The notes beneath the pieces were generated by a model. The model ran no database searches. It had not been told where the DNA came from and saw only the letters and a list, made by a program, of their open reading frames with translations. A program made the position numbers and the translations under genes. A DNA stretch of 64,000 nt from Paenochrobactrum pullorum. GTDB lineage: Bacteria; Pseudomonadota; Alphaproteobacteria; Rhizobiales; Rhizobiaceae. Positions 47,833-56,186 of this stretch are shown piece by piece (position 1 is the stretch's first letter; each line of letters opens with the position of its first letter). The stretch lies in NCBI RefSeq assembly GCF_041929845.1, contig NZ_JBHEEH010000001.1, positions 434,001-498,000 of the forward strand, in the 5' to 3' direction.

Positions 47833-48995
47833 TGTTGAACCCATCTGCTGAAGAGAGAAGTGGAAAGCGCACGATTGGCTGAGCGCTCACGCAAAATTAA
47901 TTCGCCTGATTCCACCACACCGCCAAGGCCGGTAAAGCGGTCACACATGAGCGCGTGAATAGCAAAGAATGAGGCGCGGATTGAATAGGCGGTCAAAATA
48001 ACTGCCAGCGCATCTTTGGTGGTGATCGAGCGGCACAGATCAACCATGGCAGGCAAATGATCAAATAGCTGCCAAACCTCGCCATTGGGGCCGCGACCAT
48101 AGGCTGGCGGGTCAAGCAGGATGATATCGTAATGGCTGCCGCGACGTTCTTCACGCGCGACAAATTTCATTGCATCATCGCAAATCCAGCGAATAGGTTT
48201 GGTCTCAAGACCGGCTATTTCCTGATTTTCTTTTGCCCAGTTGATTGCTTTCTTGGAAGCGTCCACATGGGTGACTTCCGCACCTGCTTGTGCTGCAATC
48301 AGTGATGCAACGCCGGTATAACCAAAGAGGTTGAGCACGCGAACAGTTTTGCCTTTAGCGACTTCGCGGCGAATAAGCTCGGCCATATAAGACCAGTGCG
48401 CTGCCTGTTCAGGAAACACGCCGACATGGCGAAAAGAGGTGAAACGGCCATGAAATTTGATGCCGTCATGTTTCATCGGCCATGTTTCGCCAAGCGGCTT
48501 TTTAGGAAAAGCCCAGCGCCCCATGCCTTCTTCATCGGTATTGCCGGTGAAAACGGCATCCGCTTTGTCCCATTCGGCCTTATCCCATGCCGGTAACCAG
48601 ATCGCCTGACCTTCAGGGCGGATGATGCGGTAAGAGCCATATTGCTCAAGCTTCAAACCATTGCCGCTGTCGAGCAGGGCATAATCATCCGTTGGCAATG
48701 TTTCTAAGATAACAGCGCTGCGCTCAATGGGCTTTTTGCCTGTCTGCGGGCTTAAAATGCGGGTTGGCTGATCAAGCTTGTCTTGGGGACGTTCTTTAGC
48801 GCGGATGTTTTCCGGTGCCTCAGCAGGCCGGTTAGAAGCTTTGTCAGTCGTCTTGGCAAATTGCGGGCGCGGCTTTTTAAAGCCACCTGTTTTGGGGCCG
48901 CGTTCAGCATTCGGGGCAAAATGATCTGCCCGTTCATTTTTGCCGCGCGGTTTCTGTCCGGCCGGACGTTTGTTTTTTGGTTTGGCTGCCTTCAC
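47829..48995 (-). CDS. Class I SAM-dependent methyltransferase, RlmI/RlmK-like
   Basis: Probable rRNA cytosine/guanine methyltransferase of 388 residues. A basic, low-complexity N-tail (1-85, Lys/Pro/Arg rich) precedes the core. The SAM-binding motif is LNLFGYTGVASLIAAQAGA, followed by VDASKKAINWAKEN; the catalytic-type motif is LLDPPAYGRGP. The PUA domain of E. coli RlmI is not evident. The start is GTG at 48995 with GGAG 7 bases before it. It overlaps the TrmH-family gene by ATGA, so three genes (this, TrmH-like, lspA) are translated as a coupled unit. Target unknown. Confidence 0.82.
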   Translation of the reverse strand: MKAAKPKNKRPAGQKPRGKNERADHFAPNAERGPKTGGFKKPRPQFAKTTDKASNRPAEAPENIRAKERPQDKLDQPTRILSPQTGKKPIERSAVILETLPTDDYALLDSGNGLKLEQYGSYRIIRPEGQAIWLPAWDKAEWDKADAVFTGNTDEEGMGRWAFPKKPLGETWPMKHDGIKFHGRFTSFRHVGVFPEQAAHWSYMAELIRREVAKGKTVRVLNLFGYTGVASLIAAQAGAEVTHVDASKKAINWAKENQEIAGLETKPIRWICDDAMKFVAREERRGSHYDIILLDPPAYGRGPNGEVWQLFDHLPAMVDLCRSITTKDALAVILTAYSIRASFFAIHALMCDRFTGLGGVVESGELILRERSANRALSTSLFSRWVQQ

Positions 48996-49114
48996 CGGAC
49001 TAACTCCATAAAGCTCTTTTATTGTCTCGTAGGATAAAGTGCCGGCAGGTGAAAGAGAAAAACTCCAATCAAGGCTCGGTTCGCACCATAAATGTGAGAA
49101 ATGAGGAGGATATT

Positions 49115-49441
49115 TTACAAATATCCATCATTTCCCAACAGGTTTTTTTGATTATGTTGCTTTAGATTGGCGAGTTCCAGTTTTTGGATTCTCACTTGTT
49201 TACGGTGTTTTCCTTGCGCCAGCCAGGTAACCGCACCACCGATCACCAGTCCCACCAGCAAAGTTGCGAACAACCAGATGAAAAGCGGAGCAGTGTAAGA
49301 TAATGCCGGATTGCCAGGATTAAACGGATCGAATGTCACTGTTACGCTCATACGATTGGCAACAGATAAAGCGATCAGAATAACAGCCAGCGGCACCAGA
49401 ATAATGAGGGTTACCAAGCGGCGTGTCGGAATTTTTTTCAT
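49115..49441 (-). CDS. LapA (DUF1049) domain membrane protein
   Basis: Small inner-membrane protein of 108 residues with two hydrophobic helices (about 8-28 and 50-74) and a basic cytoplasmic C-tail with a short coiled-coil-like stretch. LapA proteins in enterobacteria work with LapB in lipopolysaccharide assembly control; the role here is inferred. It follows ihfB by 7 bases, a common Alphaproteobacteria arrangement (sppA-ihfB-lapA). Confidence 0.82.
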   Translation of the reverse strand: MKKIPTRRLVTLIILVPLAVILIALSVANRMSVTVTFDPFNPGNPALSYTAPLFIWLFATLLVGLVIGGAVTWLAQGKHRKQVRIQKLELANLKQHNQKNLLGNDGYL

Positions 49442-49448
49442 AAAAATC

Positions 49449-49742
49449 TCAGTCGATGTCGTTTAACCGGTCACGCAGTTCTTTGCCGGTTTTAAAAAAT
49501 GGCACCCATTTTTCTTCAACACTGACAGATTCACCGGTGCGTGGGTTTCGACCGCTTCTGGCTGGTCTGTTTTTGACGGAAAAAGCACCAAAGCCGCGCA
49601 GCTCCACACGATTGCCTTCTGCAAGGGCATTCGTGATTTCATCAAAAACCGCACCGACGATGTTTTCAACGTCGCGCTGGAAAAGATGCGGGTTTCGGCT
49701 GGCAATGATCTGAACGAGTTCGGATTTGATCAAGCTATTCAT
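49449..49742 (-). CDS. ihfB: Integration host factor subunit beta
   Basis: DNA-bending nucleoid protein of 97 residues that pairs with IhfA. The HU/IHF fold is clear: [20 protein letters not shown], the strand region [18 protein letters not shown], and the intercalating Pro in GRNPRTGE. A strong GAGGG site precedes the ATG. It lies 53 bases after sppA and 7 bases before lapA. Confidence 0.96.
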   Translation of the reverse strand: MNSLIKSELVQIIASRNPHLFQRDVENIVGAVFDEITNALAEGNRVELRGFGAFSVKNRPARSGRNPRTGESVSVEEKWVPFFKTGKELRDRLNDID

Positions 49743-49795
49743 CCCTCTTTTTGCTGCGCATCGGATTTTGTTAAAAAACCGATTATGGTTTCACT

Positions 49796-50770
49796 TTATT
49801 TATGTCCAACAGTATCAGTAACTTGCATGACAGAAAGCAGGCCGTCAAGGAAGATACGTTCACTGATCGTATCACGAATGAAATGATGGCTGTCATCGGG
49901 CAGGCCAAACATGCGAACAGCACCGCGCACCAGCAGGTCTTTCATCGATAAGAGCGTTTCATCCTTTTCCGGTTTCCACTCAATCACCGACAGATCAGGT
50001 GACAGGCCTTTTTTCAATAACCATTCACGTGCGGCTTCTTCGCCGCCCAAACCGTCGATCAATTTTTTCTCTAAAGCCTGACGACCGGTGAAAATAGAAC
50101 CGTCAGCCAGAGCCAGCGTTTCTTCGCGGGTAAAGGAGCGGCGTGTTTCAACAAGACCGACAAACCAATCATAAGAATCCATAATCATATTGCGGATCAT
50201 GGCTTTAGTTTCTTCGCTGGCAGGATTGAAGAAATTCGGCTCTGCTTTCATCGGGGAAGATTTAACCGCTTCCATTTTTACGCCGATCTTGTTCATCAGC
50301 TCGGAAATGTCAGGATATTGGAACAGCACGCCTATGGAGCCGACGATGGAAGATTGGTGCGCGACAATATGATCCGATGCCACTGCAATCATATAGCCGG
50401 CAGAGGCGGCCAGATTGCCGACACTGGTAACGACGGGTTTTTTCTCGGCAATTTTGCGGATGGCATTGAAAATAGTTTCGCCGCCGACCGTGGTGCCGCC
50501 TGGTGAATCAACAATGACGATCAGACCTTTGACCGCGTCATTTTTTGCGATCAGCTCCAGCCGCTTCAGCAGTTCTTCATTTTGGGTGATCGTACCTTCA
50601 ATGCGCACTTTGGCAATATGCGGCGTGTTGAGGCCGATAAAATTACTGGATTGTGTGGTTGCAATTGCAATCAAAGCCAGTGCAAGAACAATTAAAAATG
50701 CACCACGCCAGAAGGTGAGTTTGCGTCTGATACGACGTCTGTCGATCATGGCATCGGCGGTCTGAGTCAT
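49796..50770 (-). CDS. sppA: Signal peptide peptidase SppA, short form (S49)
   Basis: Inner-membrane serine protease of 324 residues that degrades cleaved signal peptides. A basic N-terminus and one membrane helix (about 22-38) are followed by one S49 domain, as in Bacillus-type half-size SppA, not the 618-residue E. coli form. The Ser/Lys dyad is Ser123 in GNLAASAGYMIA and Lys175 in SSPMKAEPN. AAGG precedes the ATG. It heads sppA-ihfB-lapA. Confidence 0.92.
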   Translation of the reverse strand: MTQTADAMIDRRRIRRKLTFWRGAFLIVLALALIAIATTQSSNFIGLNTPHIAKVRIEGTITQNEELLKRLELIAKNDAVKGLIVIVDSPGGTTVGGETIFNAIRKIAEKKPVVTSVGNLAASAGYMIAVASDHIVAHQSSIVGSIGVLFQYPDISELMNKIGVKMEAVKSSPMKAEPNFFNPASEETKAMIRNMIMDSYDWFVGLVETRRSFTREETLALADGSIFTGRQALEKKLIDGLGGEEAAREWLLKKGLSPDLSVIEWKPEKDETLLSMKDLLVRGAVRMFGLPDDSHHFIRDTISERIFLDGLLSVMQVTDTVGHK

Positions 50771-50967
50771 GTGAACCTTTTTATGTTTTCAACATTCCTG
50801 CTTTAAAATCTTGCGGCAGATTATCGCGTCGTTGCGTTTTAATCTATCTTTTTTACGGGAATTTATCTTTATAGTTGTATGTGACCTTGTGATAGGCCGG
50901 TTTGTACCCCAAATAAACCACATTGAAATGAATATTATGAGAATTCGGCAAGCAGTCCGGCAAGTAT

Positions 50968-51720
50968 ATGCGTCGGACGGTTGACTTTGGCCGGATTTAT
51001 GAGTGTTGGAATAGTCTTTTGTCTGTAAACGAAAATAGCGGTGTTCTATATGCTGATCATGTTGCTGACGCGAATGCGCGGCGCGGCATGCGTTTTGGCG
51101 CGAGCGAGAAAGCTGTTTCGGTGTTTCAGGCAGCACAGCGTCACTCCACCCGTGTTAAAATTTTGAAAATCGGCTTGCCGATTGCAGCTGTGCTTGTTGG
51201 CGCTGTTTTTAGCTGGTTTACATTTTTGGCAACGCCCGCATCTACCGTTAAAGTCAATTTGGGTGATGGTCTGGAAGACGGAAAACTGGTGATGGCCAAT
51301 CCCAATCTCAATGGGTTTACCAAAGAAAACCGTCCCTATAATTTAACGGCAACCAAAGCGATACAGGATGTTAAAAATGAAGGCATCATCACTTTGGAAG
51401 GTATTAGTGCCAAATTACCTGTAGGTGCGCAAAGTCAAGCCACGATCAATGCTAAAAACGGCGTTTACGATAACGTGAATGGTCGTATGAAACTGATTGG
51501 CGACTTTGTGGTGACCACTACCGATGGCCTGACTGCTAAAATGCGTTCAGCGGATGTGAACATTGCCACGGGGCAGATCATGACCGACAATCCGGTCGAT
51601 ATTCAAAGTGGTACAACCCATATTCAGGCCAATAAAATGCAGGTGCAGTCCAGCGGTGATGTGGTGGTTTTTGAAGATGAGGTGCATCTGACCATCGTTG
51701 CGCCTGAAAGTGTCGATTAA
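50968..51720 (+). CDS. lptC: LPS export protein LptC
   Basis: Inner-membrane-anchored, periplasmic component of the LptBFG-C-A bridge that moves lipopolysaccharide to the outer membrane. The product from ATG 50968 is 250 residues. A membrane helix (about 64-86, ILKIGLPIAAVLVGAVFSW) is followed by the beta-jellyroll domain (VMANPNLNGFTKENRPYNL, TINAKNGVYDNVNGRMKL, IQANKMQVQSSGDVVVFE). The cytoplasmic N-tail is longer than in E. coli, as usual in Rhizobiales; the start is uncertain, since the ribosome-binding site is weak and later starts such as ATG 51088 are possible. It is followed by lptA and lptB. Confidence 0.9.
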   Translation: MRRTVDFGRIYECWNSLLSVNENSGVLYADHVADANARRGMRFGASEKAVSVFQAAQRHSTRVKILKIGLPIAAVLVGAVFSWFTFLATPASTVKVNLGDGLEDGKLVMANPNLNGFTKENRPYNLTATKAIQDVKNEGIITLEGISAKLPVGAQSQATINAKNGVYDNVNGRMKLIGDFVVTTTDGLTAKMRSADVNIATGQIMTDNPVDIQSGTTHIQANKMQVQSSGDVVVFEDEVHLTIVAPESVD

Positions 51721-51955
51721 GATTTTTTGACGGTTGATTCTCTGCTCTTTCAGAGCGCGTTTTCTCAACGGACTGTATCAAATCCTCAAAGAAAGTGGCA
51801 TCAAGCCACAGTGTGTTCTCATACCGCTTGCATTATGGCTGCGATTTTATGCTTCGCATTGATGTGTGTAGCTTTAGTCTATATTAAAACTTTAATGTTT
51901 GTTATGAATTTATTCATTATACGCTTTACGGTTGTACGATTCAGGGGATCAGATT

Positions 51956-52600
51956 ATGCGCGCAAAATGCGTTGAAATGAAACAAAGCGCAGTTCGCTTC
52001 GCGCGCAGCAAGACATTTGCCGCCTTAGGCCTGGGCTTGGCTTTGAGTATGTCACCGTTGAGTGTTTCTGCACAAACCGAGCAGGTGCCTTTCGGCAGTC
52101 TTAATCTTTCCAATGGCAAAGAGCCGGTTAAAATTGATGCCGACCGCCTTGAAATGCGTGATAAAGAAGGCATCGCCATTTTTATTGGCAATGTTTCTGT
52201 TGTTCAGGGTGAAACTACATTGCGCGCCGGCAAAATGACCGTTCATTATAATAAAGATGGTGATAAGTCCGAGGCTGGTGCCCAGCAAGGTGCCGCCGGT
52301 CTTTCTTCTTCCGGTATTGATCGTCTGGAAGTGAGCGAGAAAGTTTATCTGAAATCCGGCCCGCAGGTCGCGACCGGCGATAGCGGTGTTTATAATGCCA
52401 AAACCCAGCAGATGGTTTTGGAAGGCAAAAAAGTTGTGCTGACTGACGGTGACAATGTCGCTACCGGCTGCAAGATGATTGCCCATATGGATACCGGCAA
52501 AGCGTTTTTGGAAGCATGTCAGGGCGCAAAAAAGGGACGTGTTTCCATTATTATGTCGCCTAAATCCGAAGATGGCGGTGCGCCCGCTAACAGACGCTAA
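51956..52600 (+). CDS. lptA: LPS transport periplasmic protein LptA
   Basis: Periplasmic bridge protein of 214 residues. A signal peptide with basic start and hydrophobic core ends near SVSAQT. The OstA-like domain contains PVKIDADRLEMRDKEGIAIFIGNVSVVQGETTLRA (opening of the fold), DRLEVSEKVYLKSGPQVATGDSGVYN and LEGKKVVLTDGDNVATG. ATG 51956 with GGGGA before it was preferred over TTG 51932. The C-tail is basic and Pro/Gly rich. It is separated from lptC by 235 bases and from lptB by 15 bases. Confidence 0.9.
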   Translation: MRAKCVEMKQSAVRFARSKTFAALGLGLALSMSPLSVSAQTEQVPFGSLNLSNGKEPVKIDADRLEMRDKEGIAIFIGNVSVVQGETTLRAGKMTVHYNKDGDKSEAGAQQGAAGLSSSGIDRLEVSEKVYLKSGPQVATGDSGVYNAKTQQMVLEGKKVVLTDGDNVATGCKMIAHMDTGKAFLEACQGAKKGRVSIIMSPKSEDGGAPANRR

Positions 52601-52615
52601 GCTACAGGGGTTTAC

Positions 52616-53449
52616 GTGGCATTTTTTTCACCTGAGCAAAAACAGAAATCTGCATCAACCGACGATAGCGCGCGTGACCATATGGAGCACGACGATTTTT
52701 CGTTGAATGAACGGCGCGGTGATCTGAACAATACGCTTGTCGCGCGTGGGCTGACCAAAAGCTATAATGGCCGTCAGGTTGTAAACGGCGTTTCTTTTGG
52801 TGTACGTGCCGGTGAGGCAGTTGGTATTTTAGGCCCGAATGGCGCCGGTAAAACCACCTGTTTTTATATGGTGACAGGGCTGGTGCCGGTGGATAATGGC
52901 ACGATCGAGATCAATGGTTTTGATGTGACATCCATGCCGATGTACCGTCGTTCGCGCCTTGGCATTGGTTATCTGCCGCAGGAGGCCTCGATTTTCCGTG
53001 GACTTTCTGTGGAAAACAACATCAAAGCCGTTTTGGAAGTGGTTGAAAAAGACCGTAAAAAACGAGCCTTTGAGCTGGATGCTTTGCTGGAAGAGTTTCA
53101 TATTTCGCATTTGCGCAAAGCGCCGGCTATTGCATTGTCGGGTGGTGAGCGCAGACGCCTTGAAATTGCACGCGCACTTGCATCACGACCCAACTTCATG
53201 CTGCTCGACGAGCCTTTTGCCGGAGTTGACCCGATTGCTGTTGCCGACATTCAGCAATTGGTACGTCATTTGACCAGCCGCGGCATTGGTGTGCTGATCA
53301 CGGATCATAATGTGCGGGAAACGCTCGGGCTGATTGATCGGGCTTATATTATCCATGCCGGTCAGGTGCTGACCCATGGCAAGCCGGATGAGATTGTGTC
53401 TAATCCCGATGTGCGCCGTCTTTATCTGGGTGACCAGTTTACTCTTTAA
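52616..53449 (+). CDS. lptB: LPS export ABC transporter ATP-binding protein LptB
   Basis: Cytoplasmic ATPase of the LPS exporter, 277 residues. Walker A is GPNGAGKTT, the signature is LSGGERRRLEIARAL, Walker B is LLDEPFAGVDP, and the H-loop is TDHNV. LptB-specific text includes GIGYLPQEASIFRGLSVENN. An acidic N-tail of about 40 residues is Rhizobiales-like. The start is GTG with AGGGG before it. In most Rhizobiales rpoN follows; here a terminator and a noncoding gap follow. Confidence 0.95.
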   Translation: MAFFSPEQKQKSASTDDSARDHMEHDDFSLNERRGDLNNTLVARGLTKSYNGRQVVNGVSFGVRAGEAVGILGPNGAGKTTCFYMVTGLVPVDNGTIEINGFDVTSMPMYRRSRLGIGYLPQEASIFRGLSVENNIKAVLEVVEKDRKKRAFELDALLEEFHISHLRKAPAIALSGGERRRLEIARALASRPNFMLLDEPFAGVDPIAVADIQQLVRHLTSRGIGVLITDHNVRETLGLIDRAYIIHAGQVLTHGKPDEIVSNPDVRRLYLGDQFTL

Positions 53450-53471
53450 AGTGATTTGTTCGAATTTTGAT

Positions 53472-53498
53472 CGGGTCGGCTATGTCCGGCCCGTTTTT
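53472..53498 (+). terminator. Rho-independent terminator of lptA-lptB
   Basis: CGGGTCGG (53472-53479) pairs with CCGGCCCG (53486-53493, one G-T pair) and is followed by TTTTT. Confidence 0.85.
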
Positions 53499-53983
53499 GT
53501 TGTAAAATCAGACCCTTCGCATCCCTTTTCAGAGACGTTCGGCAATTATTTTCGTTCAATAATTATTACATTGTAGTCTGAGATGAAATGATGCAGGTTG
53601 ACATGTGCGCCCAGCATTCATAAATAACCCGCTTGGCTGCAACTGGAATGTCGCAAGAATAAACCAGTTGAAAAATAAAGTCGTTAACGGCATCATAGGA
53701 TATTGATTCATGGTTAAGTAAAAACAATCATCCAATAGTTCTGCTTTAGTGAAACATTGTTGATTGTTTTGTAAAAGACGGATTTTGTAAGCAGTTTTAT
53801 TATGAAATAATTGCTTTGTCCGGTCAGAGTATTTAAGTCGCGTTTTTGTTTTTGTGAGCTCAAATCAACGAACAGGATCAAATAGTTCATATTTGTGTAA
53901 AGTTTAACATCTGATCGCTTGGCGCTTTGCATTCCATGTGATTAGATTGAGTCGTAAGATGAACACATATGAGGTATTGCTAT
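53499..53983. other. AT-rich noncoding gap where rpoN normally lies
   Basis: About 485 bases between the lptB terminator and hpf. No frame, pseudogene remnant of sigma-54, RNA motif or repeat was recognised in any frame. It presumably holds the hpf-ptsN promoter. In related genomes rpoN sits between lptB and hpf. Confidence 0.6.
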
Positions 53984-54574
53984 ATGACTCTGCGTGTATC
54001 GGGTAAACACATGGACGTAGGCGATGCGTTCCGGACCCGCATTAATGATCGGGTAACAGAAACCGTCAGTAAATATTTTGAACATGGTTTTGCAGGGCAA
54101 GTTACTGTAACGAAGTCCGGCTCGCGTTATGCTGCTGATTGCATGCTGCATCTGGATAGTGGTGCAACTTTGCAAAGCACGGGGGAAGCGCAAGATCCGC
54201 AACTGGCTTTTGATATTGCGGCGGAAAAAATAGAAACACGTTTAAGACGCTATAAGCGACGTCTTAAATCACGGCAGACTGCTACAAACACAGGCTATGC
54301 TGATATCGCTTATCGTGTTATGGCTCCGCTTCTTGAGGAAGAAGAAGAGCTGCCCGAAGATTACGCACCGACAATTGTCGCGGAATCTTCGGTTACCTTG
54401 AGGACTATGAGTGTTGCCTCTGCAGTTGTGGAGCTGGATCTCACCGAACATCCGGTGCTGGTTTTCCGCAATGCGGGCAATGACGAAGTTAACATTGTTT
54501 ACCGTCGGGCTGACGGCAATATCGGCTGGGTTGATCCGTCAACGGTTACCCGCCAGACTATGCCGGAAGCCTGA
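53984..54574 (+). CDS. hpf: Ribosome hibernation promoting factor, long form
   Basis: Ribosome-binding protein of 196 residues that dimerises idle 70S ribosomes into 100S particles. The N-terminal S30AE domain (1-105; start MTLRVSGKHMDVGDAF, basic RLRRYKRRLKSRQ) binds the decoding centre; the C-terminal dimerisation domain (about 135-196) contains AVVELDLTEHPVLVFRNAGN and VVYRRADGNIGW-like text. ATG 53984 with GAGG upstream fits homologues better than ATG 53969. It is followed by ptsN after 89 bases, a conserved pair in Alphaproteobacteria. Confidence 0.93.
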   Translation: MTLRVSGKHMDVGDAFRTRINDRVTETVSKYFEHGFAGQVTVTKSGSRYAADCMLHLDSGATLQSTGEAQDPQLAFDIAAEKIETRLRRYKRRLKSRQTATNTGYADIAYRVMAPLLEEEEELPEDYAPTIVAESSVTLRTMSVASAVVELDLTEHPVLVFRNAGNDEVNIVYRRADGNIGWVDPSTVTRQTMPEA

Positions 54575-54663
54575 TTCAATCGTGGAGTTGCGTGCAGCCT
54601 GTTTTAAAGGCTGTACGTATCTCTTCTGGGCCAGGAAGCCCGCTTGAAGAAGGAATGGAGAGA

Positions 54664-55128
54664 ATGGATCTCAGCGATCTGATTCAGCCGGGGGCAATTA
54701 TCCCTGCGTTGAAGGCCAGCTCCAAAAAACAGCTTTTGCAGATTTTGTCTGAAAAGGCTGCTGAACTGACCGGTCTCCCCGAGAGAGAAATTTTTGAAAC
54801 GATTCTGCAGCGTGAGCGCCTTGGCTCTACCGGTGTGGGTAATGGTATTGCCATTCCACATGGAAAGCTGACAGGTATTTCAAAAATTGCCGGCGTATTT
54901 GCCCGTCTCGAAACACCGGTTGATTTTGAAGCATTGGACGATCAGCCCGTTGATCTCGTCTTTTTGCTGCTCGCACCGGAAAATGCCGGTGCAGATCATC
55001 TCAAAGCACTCTCGCGTATTGCAAGATTGCTGCGTGATGCCGATGTGGTTGCAAAACTGCGTGGCACCCATGATGTGCAGATTTTATATTCATTTTTAAC
55101 GACGCATCCGGCGTCGAATGCTGCTTAA
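54664..55128 (+). CDS. ptsN: Nitrogen PTS EIIA component (EIIA-Ntr)
   Basis: Cytoplasmic regulatory phosphoprotein of 154 residues, final acceptor of the PTS-Ntr relay (PtsP-NPr-EIIA-Ntr). Phosphoacceptor His66 lies in GIAIPHGKL, preceded by RERLGSTGVGNG. ATG 54664 has GGAGA before it; an in-frame ATG at 54592 would add a non-family tail. It is downstream of hpf and ends at a strong terminator. It usually belongs to the rpoN cluster, but rpoN is not present here. Confidence 0.95.
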   Translation: MDLSDLIQPGAIIPALKASSKKQLLQILSEKAAELTGLPEREIFETILQRERLGSTGVGNGIAIPHGKLTGISKIAGVFARLETPVDFEALDDQPVDLVFLLLAPENAGADHLKALSRIARLLRDADVVAKLRGTHDVQILYSFLTTHPASNAA

Positions 55129-55142
55129 ATTATTGAAATAAC

Positions 55143-55177
55143 AAAGGCTGCGTCGTGTTTGGCGACGCAGCCTTTTT
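55143..55177 (+). terminator. Rho-independent terminator of hpf-ptsN
   Basis: AAAGGCTGCGTCG (55143-55155) pairs with CGACGCAGCCTTT and is followed by Ts. Confidence 0.9.
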
Positions 55178-55203
55178 AAATTGGCTATCTTTGTATCGTC
55201 TGA

Positions 55204-55455
55204 CTATTGCAACATAACTGTGCGCAGTTCGTGATCCCATGCGCCTGCGAGTGCATTGGCGCGTATATCGGACAGAATGATCGGCTCACCGCTGGCGCCA
55301 AACAAAGCCCAAAACTCCATATTGGGTGCAAGCGGGGGCAGAGACGGGAAATTGCGGCTCAGATCATCCGAGCGCATTTTACGCACATAGCCGATTTCAC
55401 CGGCGCCAAGATTAGCAAATTCTGTCTCGGTTAAAATTGGTTTTGGATGGTTCAT
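55204..55455 (-). CDS. DUF1150 family protein
   Basis: Small protein of 83 residues of unknown function, conserved next to hsp20 genes in Rhizobiales. Visible text is TETEFANLGAGEIGYVRKMRSDD, a Pro-rich middle (FPSLPPLAPNMEFWALF) and SGEPIILSDIRANALAGAW. Two ATGs lie close together; the second (55455) has GGAGG at 8 bases, the first only 2 bases away, so the second is preferred. It is downstream of hsp20 on the same strand, but a composite palindromic repeat lies between them. Confidence 0.82.
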   Translation of the reverse strand: MNHPKPILTETEFANLGAGEIGYVRKMRSDDLSRNFPSLPPLAPNMEFWALFGASGEPIILSDIRANALAGAWDHELRTVMLQ

Positions 55456-55503
55456 ACTCATTACCTCCAGCTAGCGGACTTTTTATAAGCCCCGCCATTG
55501 AAC

Positions 55504-55612
55504 CTAGAGCATGTCGCGTTCAAATGGATTCATTTGAGCTTCCGCGAACATGCGATAATTAAAAGAATTGAGAGCAAGCGCAGTGGCTACAATTAAACGC
55601 TACACGCTCTAG
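55504..55612. repeat. Composite palindromic intergenic repeat (RIME/Bru-RS-like)
   Basis: Outer arms CTAGAGC (55504-55510) and GCTCTAG (55606-55612) are exact inverted repeats. Inside, GCATGTCGCG pairs with CGCGAACATGC around TCAAATG/CATTTGA. The order (GAGCATGTC palindrome, then a block ending in CGCTCTA) is like the element at 21574-21677. It lies between hsp20 and DUF1150. Confidence 0.7.
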
Positions 55613-55616
55613 TCTC

Positions 55617-56039
55617 TTATTCCTTGACGTCAATACTGATGCGTTTGATCAGGCGCTCAGGCTCGGGTCTGTCGAGATCAATAGACAATAAGCCATTTTT
55701 CAATTCGCAGCCGATCACCCGCATTCCGTCTGCCAGCACAAACATGCGCTGGAACTGGCGGGCTGCGATGCCGCGATGTAAAAATTCACGCTCTGTATCA
55801 TCCGTCTGGCGGCCACGAATAACCAATTGGTTGTCCTCTGTGGTGACTTCCAGATCTTCGCAAGAGAAACCGGCAACCGCTAATGAAATACGCAAACGCT
55901 CGGAGCCGCTTTCATGGCGTAAACGCTCGATATTATAAGGCGGATAGCCTTCACCGGATTTGGTCAAACGTTCTAGCGTTTTTTCCATCGTGTCGAAACC
56001 GAGCAGCAAAGGGCTCGAAAATGGTGTTAACCGTGTCAT
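55617..56039 (-). CDS. Small heat shock protein Hsp20 (IbpA-like)
   Basis: ATP-independent holdase of 140 residues. The alpha-crystallin domain (about 34-130) has YNIERL, LAVAGFSCEDLEVTTEDNQL, the FLHRGIAARQFQRMFVLADGM region and CELKNGLLSIDLDRPEPE, ending in the I-x-I-like RISIDV tail. AAGGA lies 8 bases before the ATG. A palindromic repeat follows directly. Heat induction is likely from the family; no sigma-32 promoter was proved. Confidence 0.92.
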   Translation of the reverse strand: MTRLTPFSSPLLLGFDTMEKTLERLTKSGEGYPPYNIERLRHESGSERLRISLAVAGFSCEDLEVTTEDNQLVIRGRQTDDTEREFLHRGIAARQFQRMFVLADGMRVIGCELKNGLLSIDLDRPEPERLIKRISIDVKE

Positions 56040-56186
56040 GTGTCAGTCCTTATCAAAGCGACCGTAGTGTATTGTAAAGACCCGAATCCGGCATCTTCAT
56101 CATGTTTTATAATATGGCTTTTGCTTGTGCTGACTTCAAGAGGCGGGCAAACAGCTGTTTGTTTGAAATTATAATTAAACTAATAA

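Noticed and set aside
53499..53983. Remnant of an rpoN pseudogene
   Set aside because: No translation in six frames resembled the RpoN box or the core-binding domain; the segment is recorded as noncoding.
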